DNA from: Streptomyces lincolnensis
GTDB lineage: Bacteria > Actinomycetota > Actinomycetes > Streptomycetales > Streptomycetaceae
DNA: 64,000 bases
Direction of reading: 5' to 3'
NCBI RefSeq assembly: GCF_021173675.1
Contig: NZ_JAIHON010000021.1
Coordinates: forward strand, 106,048 to 170,047
Part shown: positions 8,682 through 18,228 of the stretch, piece after piece
Layout of the letters: each line of letters starts with the position of its first letter
How positions within the stretch are numbered: the stretch's first letter is position 1
Program-made: the position numbers and the translations under genes
The notes under the pieces: model-generated
Databases searched by the model: none
Seen by the model: only the letters and a program-made list of their open reading frames with translations
What the model was told of the DNA's origin: nothing

Positions 8682-9680
8682 TTACTCCCAGGAGCCCTGG
8701 GCGCGCGGTAGTTTCGCCAGTTCGGTGAGGTCTCGTTCGGTCAGGCGCAGGGTCGCGGCCCGGGCGTTCTGGGTGACCCAGCGCTCCTGTTTGGAGCCGG
8801 GGATCGGCACCACGTGGGGGCCCTGGGCGAGGATCCAGGCCAGGGCGACCTGGGCCGGGGTGACGTCCTCGCCGTGTCGCCGGGCGACACGGCGCAGGCC
8901 GACGACGATCGGCTGGTTCGCGGCCATCATCTCCGCGGTGAACCGGGGATGGCGGGCCCGCACGTCGTCCGGTTCGAAGCCCTGGCCCGGGGTGAGGGTT
9001 CCGGTCAGGAAGCCGTTGCCGAGCGGCATCGCCGCCAGGAAGCCGATGCCCCGCTCCGCGCACCAGGGCAGCAGGGCGTCCCCGGCCTCCGGCGACCACA
9101 CCGACAGCTCCGCCTGCACCGCGGTCACCGGGAAGACCTGCTGCACCCGCCGCAGTTGCCGGATCGTCGCGTCGTGCAGCCCGGCACCGGACCGGCGGCC
9201 GCCCCGGGCGCCCATCGCGCAGTACCCCAACGCCCGTACCTTTCCGGCCCGCACGAGCTCCGCCATCGCGCCCCAGGTCTCCTCGACCGGCACCTCGGGA
9301 TCCGCCCGGTGCAGCTGGTAGAGGTCGATCACGTCCGTCTGGAGGCGCCGCAACGAGGCGTCGCACGCCCGTTTCACGTACCCGGGACGGCCGTTGGCCA
9401 CGATGTGCTGCTCGCCCACCAACAGACCGACCTTGGTCGACACGAAGGCGTCCTGGCGGCGCTCCTTCAACGCCCGCCCCACCAGCAGCTCGTTGGTGAA
9501 CGGGCCGTACATGTCGGCCGTGTCCAGGAGCGTCGAGCCCAGGTCCAGCGCCCGGTGCACCGCCCTGAGCGACTCCTCGCCACGCTGCCGCGAACCGGAG
9601 TACGCCCAGCTCATCGGCATGCATCCGAGTCCGACGGCCCCCACCGCGAGCGCCGCCGCGCCGATCGTCCTGCGCTCCAC
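8682..9680 (-). CDS. Aldo/keto reductase
   Basis: About 332 aa, NADPH-dependent TIM-barrel oxidoreductase. The family residues are visible: the catalytic Asp and Tyr in LLDTADMYGPFTNELLVGRAL, the Lys in FVSTKVGLLV, the His in IDLYQLHRADPE, and the C-terminal cofactor segment ending VVPIPGSKQERWVTQNA. GTG 9680 is chosen because GGAGAGGGAGGG lies upstream and the protein then begins VERRTIGAAALAVGAVGLGCM, as expected for the first strand. It diverges from the hydroxyacid dehydrogenase gene. The natural substrate is unknown. Confidence 0.9.
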   Translation of the reverse strand: MERRTIGAAALAVGAVGLGCMPMSWAYSGSRQRGEESLRAVHRALDLGSTLLDTADMYGPFTNELLVGRALKERRQDAFVSTKVGLLVGEQHIVANGRPGYVKRACDASLRRLQTDVIDLYQLHRADPEVPVEETWGAMAELVRAGKVRALGYCAMGARGGRRSGAGLHDATIRQLRRVQQVFPVTAVQAELSVWSPEAGDALLPWCAERGIGFLAAMPLGNGFLTGTLTPGQGFEPDDVRARHPRFTAEMMAANQPIVVGLRRVARRHGEDVTPAQVALAWILAQGPHVVPIPGSKQERWVTQNARAATLRLTERDLTELAKLPRAQGSWE

Positions 9681-9756
9681 CTGCTCGTGACCCTCCCTCT
9701 CCAGACCCCCCAACCTAACCTCTGCGGTCCGAGGCGCCTGACATAGCCTCCTGACC

Positions 9757-10722
9757 ATGACTGCTCCCGTTGTCTGGCTGCCCATCCCGCCGGAAGAGAT
9801 CGAAGGGCTCCCCGAGGGGCCGAACTACCTTTTCTGGAACGGCGGTGAGGACTTCCCCGCGGACCCGGCCGACTGCGCCTTCTACGTCGTCCCCTACATG
9901 CAGCCCCTCGACGTCGTCCTGCGGCCGATGCCCCACCTGAGTTCCGTGCAGGTCGTGCAGACCCTGTCGGCCGGCGTCGACAACGTGACGCCGGGTCTGA
10001 AGGACCTGCCCGCGGGCGTACGGCTGTGCAACGCGCGCGGGGTGCACGAGGCGAGCACCGCCGAACTCGCGCTCACGCTCATCCTCGCCTCGCTGCGCGG
10101 CGTCCCGGGCTTCGTCCGCGCCCAGGACAAGGGGGAGTGGGGCGGCGGGTTCCATCCGGCGCTCGCCGACAAGAACGTGCTCGTCGTGGGCTACGGCTCG
10201 ATCGGAGCCGCGATCGAGGACCGGCTCGTTCCGTTCGAGGTCGCGCGGGTGGCGCGCGTCGCGCGCTCCGCGCGCACCACGGCGCGCGGTCCCGTGCATC
10301 CGCTCACCGAACTCCCTTCCCTGCTCCCCGAGGCGGACGTCGTCGTCCTGTCCACGCCCCTCACCGAGACCACCCGCCACCTGGTGAACGCCGACTTCCT
10401 TTCCCGCATGAAGGACGGCGCGCTGCTCGTCAACGTCGCCCGCGGCCCGGTCGTCGACACCAAGGCGCTGCTCGCCGAGCTGGAGAGCGGACGTCTCACC
10501 GCCGCCCTCGACGTCACCGACCCCGAACCGCTGCCCCCGGGCCACCCCCTGTGGCAGGCGCCCGGAGTCCTCGTCAGCCCGCACGTCGGGGGGCCCACGT
10601 CCGCCTTCCTGCCGCGCGCCAAGCGCCTGCTGATCGACCAGTTGAGCCGTTTCGTGAACCGGGAGCCGCTGGGCAACGTGATCCTTACGACAGGACCGAT
10701 CAACGGCGCGACCAGCGCGTGA
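9757..10722 (+). CDS. D-2-hydroxyacid dehydrogenase family protein
   Basis: A 321-aa NAD(P)-dependent dehydrogenase. The Rossmann motif is VVGYGSIGAAIEDRL. Catalytic-domain motifs follow: VNVARGPVVDTKAL with the Arg, ALDVTDPEPLPPGHPLW with the Glu, and SPHVGG with the His. The N-terminus resembles 2-ketoacid reductases more than SerA, and no regulatory ACT domain is present. A TAGCCT box at 9744-9749 ends 8 bases before the ATG, so the mRNA may be leaderless or nearly so. The substrate is unknown. Confidence 0.88.
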   Translation: MTAPVVWLPIPPEEIEGLPEGPNYLFWNGGEDFPADPADCAFYVVPYMQPLDVVLRPMPHLSSVQVVQTLSAGVDNVTPGLKDLPAGVRLCNARGVHEASTAELALTLILASLRGVPGFVRAQDKGEWGGGFHPALADKNVLVVGYGSIGAAIEDRLVPFEVARVARVARSARTTARGPVHPLTELPSLLPEADVVVLSTPLTETTRHLVNADFLSRMKDGALLVNVARGPVVDTKALLAELESGRLTAALDVTDPEPLPPGHPLWQAPGVLVSPHVGGPTSAFLPRAKRLLIDQLSRFVNREPLGNVILTTGPINGATSA

Positions 10723-10862
10723 CGCCCGCCGGTTGAGCTCCGGGGCGCGCGATCCGCGCTCCGGTGCGACAGGCACAGAGTCCGTTTCCGGTACCCTCCG
10801 CAACTTCCCGGACGCGGTCCGTGCCCGCATCTCCGCTGGTCGTCACGGAGCGTAGAGGAACT

Positions 10863-10952
10863 ATGTCCCTGAGTGACGAGACTGGTGTATCGTCCCGACA
10901 GGGGCTGCGCCGCGCACCGTTCGGCGCCGGGGATGGACATTTCAGACTGTGA
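10863..10952 (+). CDS. 29-aa ORF overlapping the GGDEF-EAL gene
   Basis: ATG 10863 is preceded by TAGAGGAACT, a good ribosome site. The 29-residue product begins MSLSDETGVSSRQGLRR and ends GAGDGHFRL. Its TGA (10950-10952) overlaps the GTG start of the next gene (10949) in the four-base GTGA arrangement typical of translational coupling. The GGDEF-EAL gene has no convincing ribosome site of its own. The peptide matches no family I know; it may be a coupling leader rather than a working protein. Confidence 0.55.
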   Translation: MSLSDETGVSSRQGLRRAPFGAGDGHFRL

Positions 10953-13900
10953 GGGGGGCGACGGGCGATGCACGGCCTATGGACGAACGATCCGACGCGG
11001 CGGGACCGCCGGCGGCGACCCTGGCACACGGCAGCGCGCAGACGCGGCCACCACGCCAGCCATCCGAGCCACCACGGCGGTCACGCCGGCCACGCCGGTC
11101 ACCACAGCCTTCACCACCACAGCCACCACAGCAATCACCGCAGGCACAGCGGCCGCAGGAGGCATGCGCACCCAGCGCTCCGGGATCCGAGGGACCCGGG
11201 AGCGGCGCGGACCGGGAGGGCCCGGTGAGTTCGCCGTCGCCTTCCACGACCACCCTCGACTCGATGCCGCGGGCCAAGCCCGCGCCGGGGGCGTCGCCGA
11301 CCCGCCCCCCGGCCATGGGCCTGGGATCGAGCCTGGTCCACCAACTCGCCCTGGCCCTGGTGTGCGCGGGATACGCCGTCGGTTCCGCGCTCGGCTGGGG
11401 CTCCCGCGAAGTCGCCCTGATCATGGGGGACTTCGGACTGAGCGCCGCGGCTGGCGCCGCCGCCGTGTCCTGCTTCCTGTACGCCCGCGGCCGCCGGATC
11501 CGCTTTCGACCCGCCTGGTTGCTCTTCGCCCTCTCCTCGGCGATGGCGGCCGCCGGCAACCTCGTCTGGGGGTGGTACGAAGTCGTCCTCGGGCGGGCCG
11601 TGCCCAGCCCCAGCTACGCCGACCTGTTCTTCCTGTGCTTCGCCCCGCCCGCGATCGTGGGACTGCTGGTCCTCGCCAAGCGGCCGGTGACGAAGGCGGG
11701 CTGGGTCTGCCTGGGCCTGGACGCCTGGCTGATCGGCGGCTCGCTGCTGACGCTCTCCTGGAGCCTCGCCCTGGCGCAGGCGGCCAAGGTCGACTCGCAG
11801 GGGGGCGTGAGCGTCTCGCGCACCGCGCTCTCGCTCGCCTACCCGCTGCTCGACATCGCCCTGGTCAGCATGGTGCTCGCGCTGCACTTCAGGCGCTCGG
11901 CGGTGAACCGCACCGCGGTCAACACCGCGATCGGGGCGCTCGCGCTGACCGTGATGTGCGACGCCCTGTTCACCTCACCGCTGCTGCACAACAACTACCG
12001 CTCGGGCCAGCTGCTCGACGCGGGCTGGTTCGCCGGTTCGCTGCTGCTCGCCTACGCGCCCTGGGCCACCCCCCGGCACGGCACGGAGGCCGAGCGGCGG
12101 CGCGCCGCCGGGCACACGCGCGTGGTGCGCGAGCACCTGCCCGGACAGCGCACCGGGCACCACCCGCACCCGCACCAGCAGCCCCAGGGAGGTGATCACA
12201 GCCGGTATCCGGCCGCCCGGCCCATCGCCGGCTCCCTGGCCGCGCTCACGCCCTACATGGCCGCCGCCGTCTGCACCCTGGGGATCCTCTACAACGTCCT
12301 CAACGGTCGCAGCGTCGACCGCGTGGTGCTCTTCACCGGCGGCACCGTGGTGCTCGCCCTCGTGGTGCGCCAGGGCATCATGCTCCTCGACAACATCACC
12401 CTCACCCAGGAACTGGCGCAGAAGGAGAACCACTTCCGCTCCCTGGTGCAGGGCTCCAGCGACGTCATCATGATCGCCGCGCCCAACGGCATCCTCCGCT
12501 ATGTCTCCCCGGCCGCCGCAGGGGTCTACGGCCGCCCCGCGGAGGACCTCGTCGGCACCGAACTGGCCGGTCTCATCCACCCGGAGGATCTGGGCTGCGT
12601 GGTGCACGAGGTGCGCCGCTTCCTCGCCGCCAGCCCGCTCGAAGAACCCACCACGCGCATCGAGTGCCGTTTCCGGTCCGGCGACGGCGGCTGGCTCAAC
12701 GTCGAGTCCACCGTCAACCGCCACCAGGGCGGCCTGATCTTCAACAGCCGGGACGTGACCGAGCGGGTGCGCCTCCAGGCACAGCTCCAGCACAACGCCG
12801 AGCACGACCCGCTGACCGACCTGCCCAACCGCGCCCTGTTCACCCGGCGCGTCCAGCAGGCCCTCTCCGGCCGTCGCGCCTCCGACCGCGCCGCCCTGCG
12901 GGGCACTGCCGTGCTCTTCATCGACCTCGACGGCTTCAAGGCCGTCAACGACACGATCGGGCACCAGGCCGGGGACGAGCTGCTCGTCCAGGCCGCCCGC
13001 AGACTCCAGGACGCCGTCCGTCAGGGGGACACCGCCTCCCGGCTCGGCGGCGACGAGTTCGCGGCCCTGATCGCCGGCGACGGCACCCGGGACCGCGGCG
13101 CCCGCGAGCGCCACATCCTGGAACTCGCCGACCGGCTCAGAGGCACGCTCTCGCAGCCCTACCTCATCGACGGCAACGATGTCCGCGTCAACGCCTCCAT
13201 CGGCGTCGCCTTCGCCGAGGCGGGCCTCGGCGCGGGCGAGCTGCTGCGCAACGCCGACCTGGCCATGTACCGCGCCAAGGCGGGCGGCAAGGGCCGCGTC
13301 GAGCTGTACGCCCCGCAGATGCAGCAGGACGTCGTACGGAAGGCGGAGCTGGCCACGCGTCTGCGGGCCGCGCTGCACGACGGCGAGTTCACGCTGCTGC
13401 ACCAGCCCGTGGTCCGGCTGGAGGACGGCCGGATCACGTCGGTCGCCGCACAGGCGCGCTGGCGCTCCTCCCAGGGCGTGCTGTTCACGCCCGCGGAGTT
13501 CCTGCGGGTCGCCGAGGACAGCGACAAGACGCAGGAGCTGGGCCGCTGGATCCTGGAGGAGGCCGTCGAACAGGCCGCCGAGCGGGCCGCGACGGGCCTG
13601 TCCGTACCCGTGGCGGTGCGGACGAGCGCCCGCAGACTGCTGGACCGCTCGATGCCGCTCGGTTCCGTCGAGGCGCTGCTGACCCGGCACGGCCTGCCGT
13701 CGGGATCCCTGGTCATAGAGCTGGCCGATCTCGACCCCCGGGTCCCCCTGGACGAGCTGGAGCGCCGTCTGAGCGCGCTGCGCCGACTCGGCGTCCGGAT
13801 CGCCCTGGACGGCTTCGGGAGCGGGTACGCGGCCATCACGGCGTTGCGCAGACTCCCCGTCGACGTACTGAAGCTCGACCGCGGCCTGGTCGAGGGGGTC

Positions 13901-14242
13901 GTCGAGTCCGCGCGGCTGCACAAGATCACCAGCGGGCTGCTGCGGATCGCCGGGGACCTCGGGCTGAAGTCCGTGGCCGACGGCGTGGATCTGCCGGAGC
14001 AGGTCGTGGCGCTGCGCGCGATGGGCTGCACGCACGGTCAGGGGATGGCGTTCTCCGGTCCGCTGGACGAGTACCGGCTGCGCCGGGCGCTGGGATCCGG
14101 CCACTATCCGGTGCCGCACGGCCCGGCGGAGCCCGCGTTCGCGGGCGGGGGCTCGGGGGTGTACACCGGAGGTGTCGCGGCCATTCTCGGCGGCGGCAGC
14201 GCCCTGCGCTCACATAATGAGACTCCCGTCCCACCCACTTGA
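10949..14242 (+). CDS. Membrane PAS-GGDEF-EAL protein with degenerate EAL domain
   Basis: About 1097 aa, from the cyclic-di-GMP family. Residues 1-125 are a Pro/Ser/Ala-rich linker. Residues about 130-485 hold 8-10 hydrophobic segments in a membrane sensor. A PAS domain follows (about 490-610), then GGDEF with an intact RLGGDEF near 700, then an EAL-type domain (about 815-1055). The EAL domain has lost key residues: the EALxRW motif reads AAQARW, DDFGTGYS reads DGFGSGYA and AEGVE reads ADGVD. The likely activity is synthesis or binding of cyclic-di-GMP rather than hydrolysis. GTG 10949 is supported by the overlap with the 29-aa ORF; ATG 10979 is an alternative. The domain architecture is certain, the exact start is not. 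Confidence 0.88.
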   Translation: MRGATGDARPMDERSDAAGPPAATLAHGSAQTRPPRQPSEPPRRSRRPRRSPQPSPPQPPQQSPQAQRPQEACAPSAPGSEGPGSGADREGPVSSPSPSTTTLDSMPRAKPAPGASPTRPPAMGLGSSLVHQLALALVCAGYAVGSALGWGSREVALIMGDFGLSAAAGAAAVSCFLYARGRRIRFRPAWLLFALSSAMAAAGNLVWGWYEVVLGRAVPSPSYADLFFLCFAPPAIVGLLVLAKRPVTKAGWVCLGLDAWLIGGSLLTLSWSLALAQAAKVDSQGGVSVSRTALSLAYPLLDIALVSMVLALHFRRSAVNRTAVNTAIGALALTVMCDALFTSPLLHNNYRSGQLLDAGWFAGSLLLAYAPWATPRHGTEAERRRAAGHTRVVREHLPGQRTGHHPHPHQQPQGGDHSRYPAARPIAGSLAALTPYMAAAVCTLGILYNVLNGRSVDRVVLFTGGTVVLALVVRQGIMLLDNITLTQELAQKENHFRSLVQGSSDVIMIAAPNGILRYVSPAAAGVYGRPAEDLVGTELAGLIHPEDLGCVVHEVRRFLAASPLEEPTTRIECRFRSGDGGWLNVESTVNRHQGGLIFNSRDVTERVRLQAQLQHNAEHDPLTDLPNRALFTRRVQQALSGRRASDRAALRGTAVLFIDLDGFKAVNDTIGHQAGDELLVQAARRLQDAVRQGDTASRLGGDEFAALIAGDGTRDRGARERHILELADRLRGTLSQPYLIDGNDVRVNASIGVAFAEAGLGAGELLRNADLAMYRAKAGGKGRVELYAPQMQQDVVRKAELATRLRAALHDGEFTLLHQPVVRLEDGRITSVAAQARWRSSQGVLFTPAEFLRVAEDSDKTQELGRWILEEAVEQAAERAATGLSVPVAVRTSARRLLDRSMPLGSVEALLTRHGLPSGSLVIELADLDPRVPLDELERRLSALRRLGVRIALDGFGSGYAAITALRRLPVDVLKLDRGLVEGVVESARLHKITSGLLRIAGDLGLKSVADGVDLPEQVVALRAMGCTHGQGMAFSGPLDEYRLRRALGSGHYPVPHGPAEPAFAGGGSGVYTGGVAAILGGGSALRSHNETPVPPT

Positions 14243-14268
14243 CAGTGAGTGCGTGCCGGGGGGAGGGT
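14239..14268 (+). promoter_or_regulatory. Candidate ilvB leader promoter
   Basis: TTGACA (14239-14244), an 18-base spacer and GAGGGT (14263-14268) make a plausible sigma-70-type promoter. The predicted start falls at about 14275-14276, at the first base of the leader peptide ATG, so the leader would be translated from a leaderless mRNA. A second -10-like CATAAT at 14213-14218 could serve a longer transcript. Confidence 0.5.
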
Positions 14269-14275
14269 CAGTGCC

Positions 14276-14317
14276 ATGCGCACCCGAATTCTCGTACTTG
14301 GACAGCGCGTCGGCTGA
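14276..14317 (+). CDS. ilvB leader peptide (MRTRILVLGQRVG)
   Basis: A 13-codon ORF with an ILVL core: ATT, CTC, GTA, CTT, i.e. Ile-Leu-Val-Leu in a row, three of them rare codons in high-GC Streptomyces. Such a run makes ribosome progress sensitive to charged branched-chain tRNAs. It is followed by an intrinsic terminator (14372-14405) and then ilvB, the standard arrangement of amino-acid attenuation. The sequence agrees with leader peptides I recall upstream of actinobacterial ilvB. The ORF is far below usual gene-calling length. Confidence 0.85.
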   Translation: MRTRILVLGQRVG

Positions 14318-14405
14318 CGCTGGTGACCTCCGGACGGACCCGGAACTCCCAGCGACCCCACCCGGCGCGCTCCCCTCGCTTGCCTTTCGGCACGAGGGGT
14401 TTTTT
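14318..14405 (+). promoter_or_regulatory. Attenuator of the ilvBNC operon
   Basis: The terminator stem is CCCCTCG (14372-14378) with CGAGGGG (14393-14399), extended inward by TGCC/GGCA, and followed by six T (14400-14405). Upstream, CGCTGG (14318-14323) can pair either with CAGCG inside the leader codons (14303-14307) or with CCAGCG (14349-14354), which offers mutually exclusive folds. A ribosome stalled on the ILVL codons would free CGCTGG from the first pairing. How this second fold prevents the terminator is not clear from inspection. Confidence 0.75.
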
Positions 14406-14479
14406 GTTGCACAGGCGCCTTTAGTGCAGCAGCCGAACACCGCACAAACCTCGCAAAAACCCTCAGCATCGAGAAGAGA

Positions 14480-16333
14480 ATGACGATGACCGAGCAGGCC
14501 ACCGGGGCCCATCACCCGCAGCCGCGGCCCCGATCCGGAGGACACCAGTCCGCCCCCGAGCACGTCACGGGTGCGCAGTCCCTCATCCGCTCTCTCGAGG
14601 AGGTCGGCGCCGACACGGTATTCGGCATTCCCGGTGGTGCGATCCTTCCGGCGTACGACCCGCTGATGGACTCGACCCGGGTGCGGCACGTCCTGGTCCG
14701 GCACGAGCAGGGCGCCGGCCACGCGGCCACCGGTTACGCGCAGGCCACCGGCAGGGTCGGGGTCTGCATGGCGACGAGCGGCCCCGGCGCGACCAACCTG
14801 GTGACGCCGATCGCGGACGCCCACATGGACTCGGTGCCGCTCGTGGCGATCACCGGGCAGGTGGCCTCCAAGGCGATCGGCACGGACGCCTTCCAGGAGG
14901 CGGACATCGTCGGCATCACGATGCCGATCACCAAGCACAACTTCCTGGTCACCAAGGCCGAGGACATCCCGCGGACCATCGCGCAGGCCTTCCACATCGC
15001 CGCCACCGGCCGCCCCGGCCCGGTCCTGGTGGACATCGCCAAGGACGCCCTCCAGGCGCAGACGACGTTCTCCTGGCCGCCGGTCATGGACCTGCCCGGC
15101 TACCGCCCGGTGACCAAGCCGCACGCCAAGCAGATCCGCGAGGCCGCCAAGCTGATCACCTCCGCGAAGCGGCCCGTCCTCTACGTGGGCGGCGGCGTGA
15201 TCAAGGCCCGGGCCACCGCCGAGCTGAAGGTCCTCGCCGAACTCACCGGAGCGCCCGTCACCACCACCCTGATGGCGCTCGGCGCGTTCCCCGACAGCCA
15301 CCCGCTGCACGTGGGAATGCCGGGCATGCACGGTGCGGTCACCGCCGTCACCGCGCTGCAGAAGGCCGACCTGATCGTCGCCCTCGGAGCCCGCTTCGAC
15401 GACCGCGTCACCGGCAAGCTGGACAGCTTCGCCCCGTACGCCAAGATCGTCCACGCCGACATCGACCCGGCCGAGATCGGCAAGAACCGCGCCGCGGACG
15501 TGCCGATCGTCGGGGACGCCCGCGAGGTCATCGCCGACCTGGTCCAGGCCGTCCAGAAGGAGCACAGCGAGGGTCACCAGGGGGACTACAGCGCCTGGTG
15601 GAAGGACCTCAACCGGTGGCGCGAGACGTATCCGCTGGGCTACGAGCAGCCGGACAACGGTTCGCTGTCGCCGCAGCGGGTCATCGAGCGCATCGGGCAG
15701 CTCGCCCCTGAGGGCACGATCTTCGCCGCGGGGGTCGGCCAGCACCAGATGTGGGCCGCGCACTACATCGAGTACGACAAGCCCGCGACCTGGCTGAACT
15801 CCGGCGGCGCCGGAACGATGGGCTACGCGGTCCCGGCCGCCATGGGCGCCAAGGCCGGAGCCCCGGGCCAGACGGTCTGGGCGATCGACGGCGACGGCTG
15901 CTTCCAGATGACCAATCAGGAGCTCACCACCTGCGCCCTGAACAACATCCCGATCAAGGTCGCCATCATCAACAACGGCGCCCTCGGGATGGTCCGCCAG
16001 TGGCAGACCCTCTTCTACAACCAGCGCTACTCCAACACCGTGTTGCACTCCGGGCCCGAGGACGTCAACCCCGAGGCCAGGGGCACCCGCGTCCCCGACT
16101 TCGTGAAACTGTCGGAGGCCATGGGCTGCTACGCGATCCGCTGTGAGTCGCCGGACGACCTCGACAAGGTCATCGAAGAGGCGAACTCCATCAACGACCG
16201 CCCGGTCGTCGTGGACTTCATCGTCCACGAGGACGCGATGGTCTGGCCGATGGTCGCCGCCGGCACCTCCAACGACGAGATCCTGGCCGCCCGGGACGTC
16301 CGCCCCGACTTCGGCGACAACGAAGACGACTGA
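14480..16333 (+). CDS. ilvB: Acetolactate synthase large subunit
   Basis: A 617-aa thiamine-diphosphate enzyme that condenses two pyruvates to acetolactate (valine, leucine) or pyruvate with 2-oxobutyrate (isoleucine). Visible motifs: the catalytic-Glu region RHEQGAGHAATGYAQATG, the FAD-domain start FGIPGGAILPAYDPL, and the ThDP/Mg motif GDGCFQMTNQEL ending in IINN. The N-terminus has a short His/Pro/Arg-rich extension. The start ATG follows GAGAAGAGA. ilvN begins 20 bases downstream; transcription is expected to pass the attenuator at 14318-14405. Confidence 0.97.
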   Translation: MTMTEQATGAHHPQPRPRSGGHQSAPEHVTGAQSLIRSLEEVGADTVFGIPGGAILPAYDPLMDSTRVRHVLVRHEQGAGHAATGYAQATGRVGVCMATSGPGATNLVTPIADAHMDSVPLVAITGQVASKAIGTDAFQEADIVGITMPITKHNFLVTKAEDIPRTIAQAFHIAATGRPGPVLVDIAKDALQAQTTFSWPPVMDLPGYRPVTKPHAKQIREAAKLITSAKRPVLYVGGGVIKARATAELKVLAELTGAPVTTTLMALGAFPDSHPLHVGMPGMHGAVTAVTALQKADLIVALGARFDDRVTGKLDSFAPYAKIVHADIDPAEIGKNRAADVPIVGDAREVIADLVQAVQKEHSEGHQGDYSAWWKDLNRWRETYPLGYEQPDNGSLSPQRVIERIGQLAPEGTIFAAGVGQHQMWAAHYIEYDKPATWLNSGGAGTMGYAVPAAMGAKAGAPGQTVWAIDGDGCFQMTNQELTTCALNNIPIKVAIINNGALGMVRQWQTLFYNQRYSNTVLHSGPEDVNPEARGTRVPDFVKLSEAMGCYAIRCESPDDLDKVIEEANSINDRPVVVDFIVHEDAMVWPMVAAGTSNDEILAARDVRPDFGDNEDD

Positions 16334-16353
16334 GCGAGAGAGACCACCGAGAA

Positions 16354-16878
16354 ATGTCCAAGCACACGCTCTCCGTCCTGGTCGAGAACAAGCCCGGTGT
16401 CCTCGCCCGGATCACCGCCCTGTTCTCCCGCCGCGGCTTCAACATCGACTCGCTCGCCGTCGGTGTCACCGAGCACCCCGACATCTCCCGCATCACCATC
16501 GTCGTGGGCGTCGAGGACCTGCCGCTGGAGCAGGTCACCAAGCAGCTCAACAAGCTCGTCAACGTGCTGAAGATCGTCGAGCTGGAACCCGGCTCGGCCG
16601 TGCAGCGCGAACTCGTTCTGGTGAAGGTGCGCGCCGACAACGAGACGCGCTCCCAGATCGTCGAGATCGTCCAGCTGTTCCGCGCCAAGACCGTCGACGT
16701 CTCCCCGGAGGCCGTGACGATCGAGGCCACCGGCAGCAGCGAGAAGCTGTCCGCGATGCTCAAGATGCTGGAGCCGTACGGCATCAAGGAGCTCGTGCAG
16801 TCCGGCACGATCGCGATCGGCCGCGGCGCCCGCTCGATCACGGACCGCTCGCTGCGCGCCCTCGACCGGTCGGCATAA
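16354..16878 (+). CDS. ilvN: Acetolactate synthase small (regulatory) subunit
   Basis: A 174-aa subunit that activates IlvB and gives valine feedback inhibition. The N-terminal ACT domain begins LSVLVENKPGVLARITALFSR and continues through NIDSLAVG; the C-terminal domain (about residues 80-165) has the usual RELVLVKVRAD segment. It lies 20 bases after ilvB. The length is normal for the family. A strong hairpin without a T-run follows at 16887-16915, so transcription of ilvC may be partly uncoupled. Confidence 0.97.
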   Translation: MSKHTLSVLVENKPGVLARITALFSRRGFNIDSLAVGVTEHPDISRITIVVGVEDLPLEQVTKQLNKLVNVLKIVELEPGSAVQRELVLVKVRADNETRSQIVEIVQLFRAKTVDVSPEAVTIEATGSSEKLSAMLKMLEPYGIKELVQSGTIAIGRGARSITDRSLRALDRSA

Positions 16879-16886
16879 CGACGGAC

Positions 16887-16915
16887 ACGGGCGGCCGGGG
16901 TCACCGGCCGCCCGT
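16887..16915 (+). terminator. 12-bp hairpin between ilvN and ilvC
   Basis: ACGGGCGGCCGG (16887-16898) pairs perfectly with CCGGCCGCCCGT (16904-16915) around a 5-base loop. No T-run follows. It could be a weak terminator, or an mRNA-stability hairpin that sets ilvBN against ilvC levels. Confidence 0.5.
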
Positions 16916-16996
16916 ATACCGAGACCCCGAAACTTCCCTTCCGCCCTCCGTCATACGGTGGGACGCAACACCTGCACCCCAAGGAGAGAACCCAAA

Positions 16997-17998
<1,002 letters not shown>

Positions 17999-18010
17999 GC
18001 CTCGGGTGAC

Positions 18011-18037
18011 GGGGCCGGAGCCAACAGCTCCGGCCCC
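18011..18037 (+). terminator. Terminator after ilvC
   Basis: GGGGCCGGAGC (18011-18021) pairs perfectly with GCTCCGGCCCC (18027-18037) around CAACA. It lies 12 bases after the ilvC stop and 191 bases before serA. Confidence 0.75.
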
Positions 18038-18228
18038 CTCGTCCACCCCGTCGCATCACGGACGGGTGATCCTTCCGCGGAGGCGCGGGACGACCTTCGT
18101 AGCGCCACTACACTGCCGTACTACATACGCGTCGGGCCCACAGCGTCGTGCGTCTTCCACGCGGCCAGTAACCTCCACCGCCTGCGGCCGTCGGGACGGC
18201 CGTCCGCATTGGACCTGTGAGGACTCAC

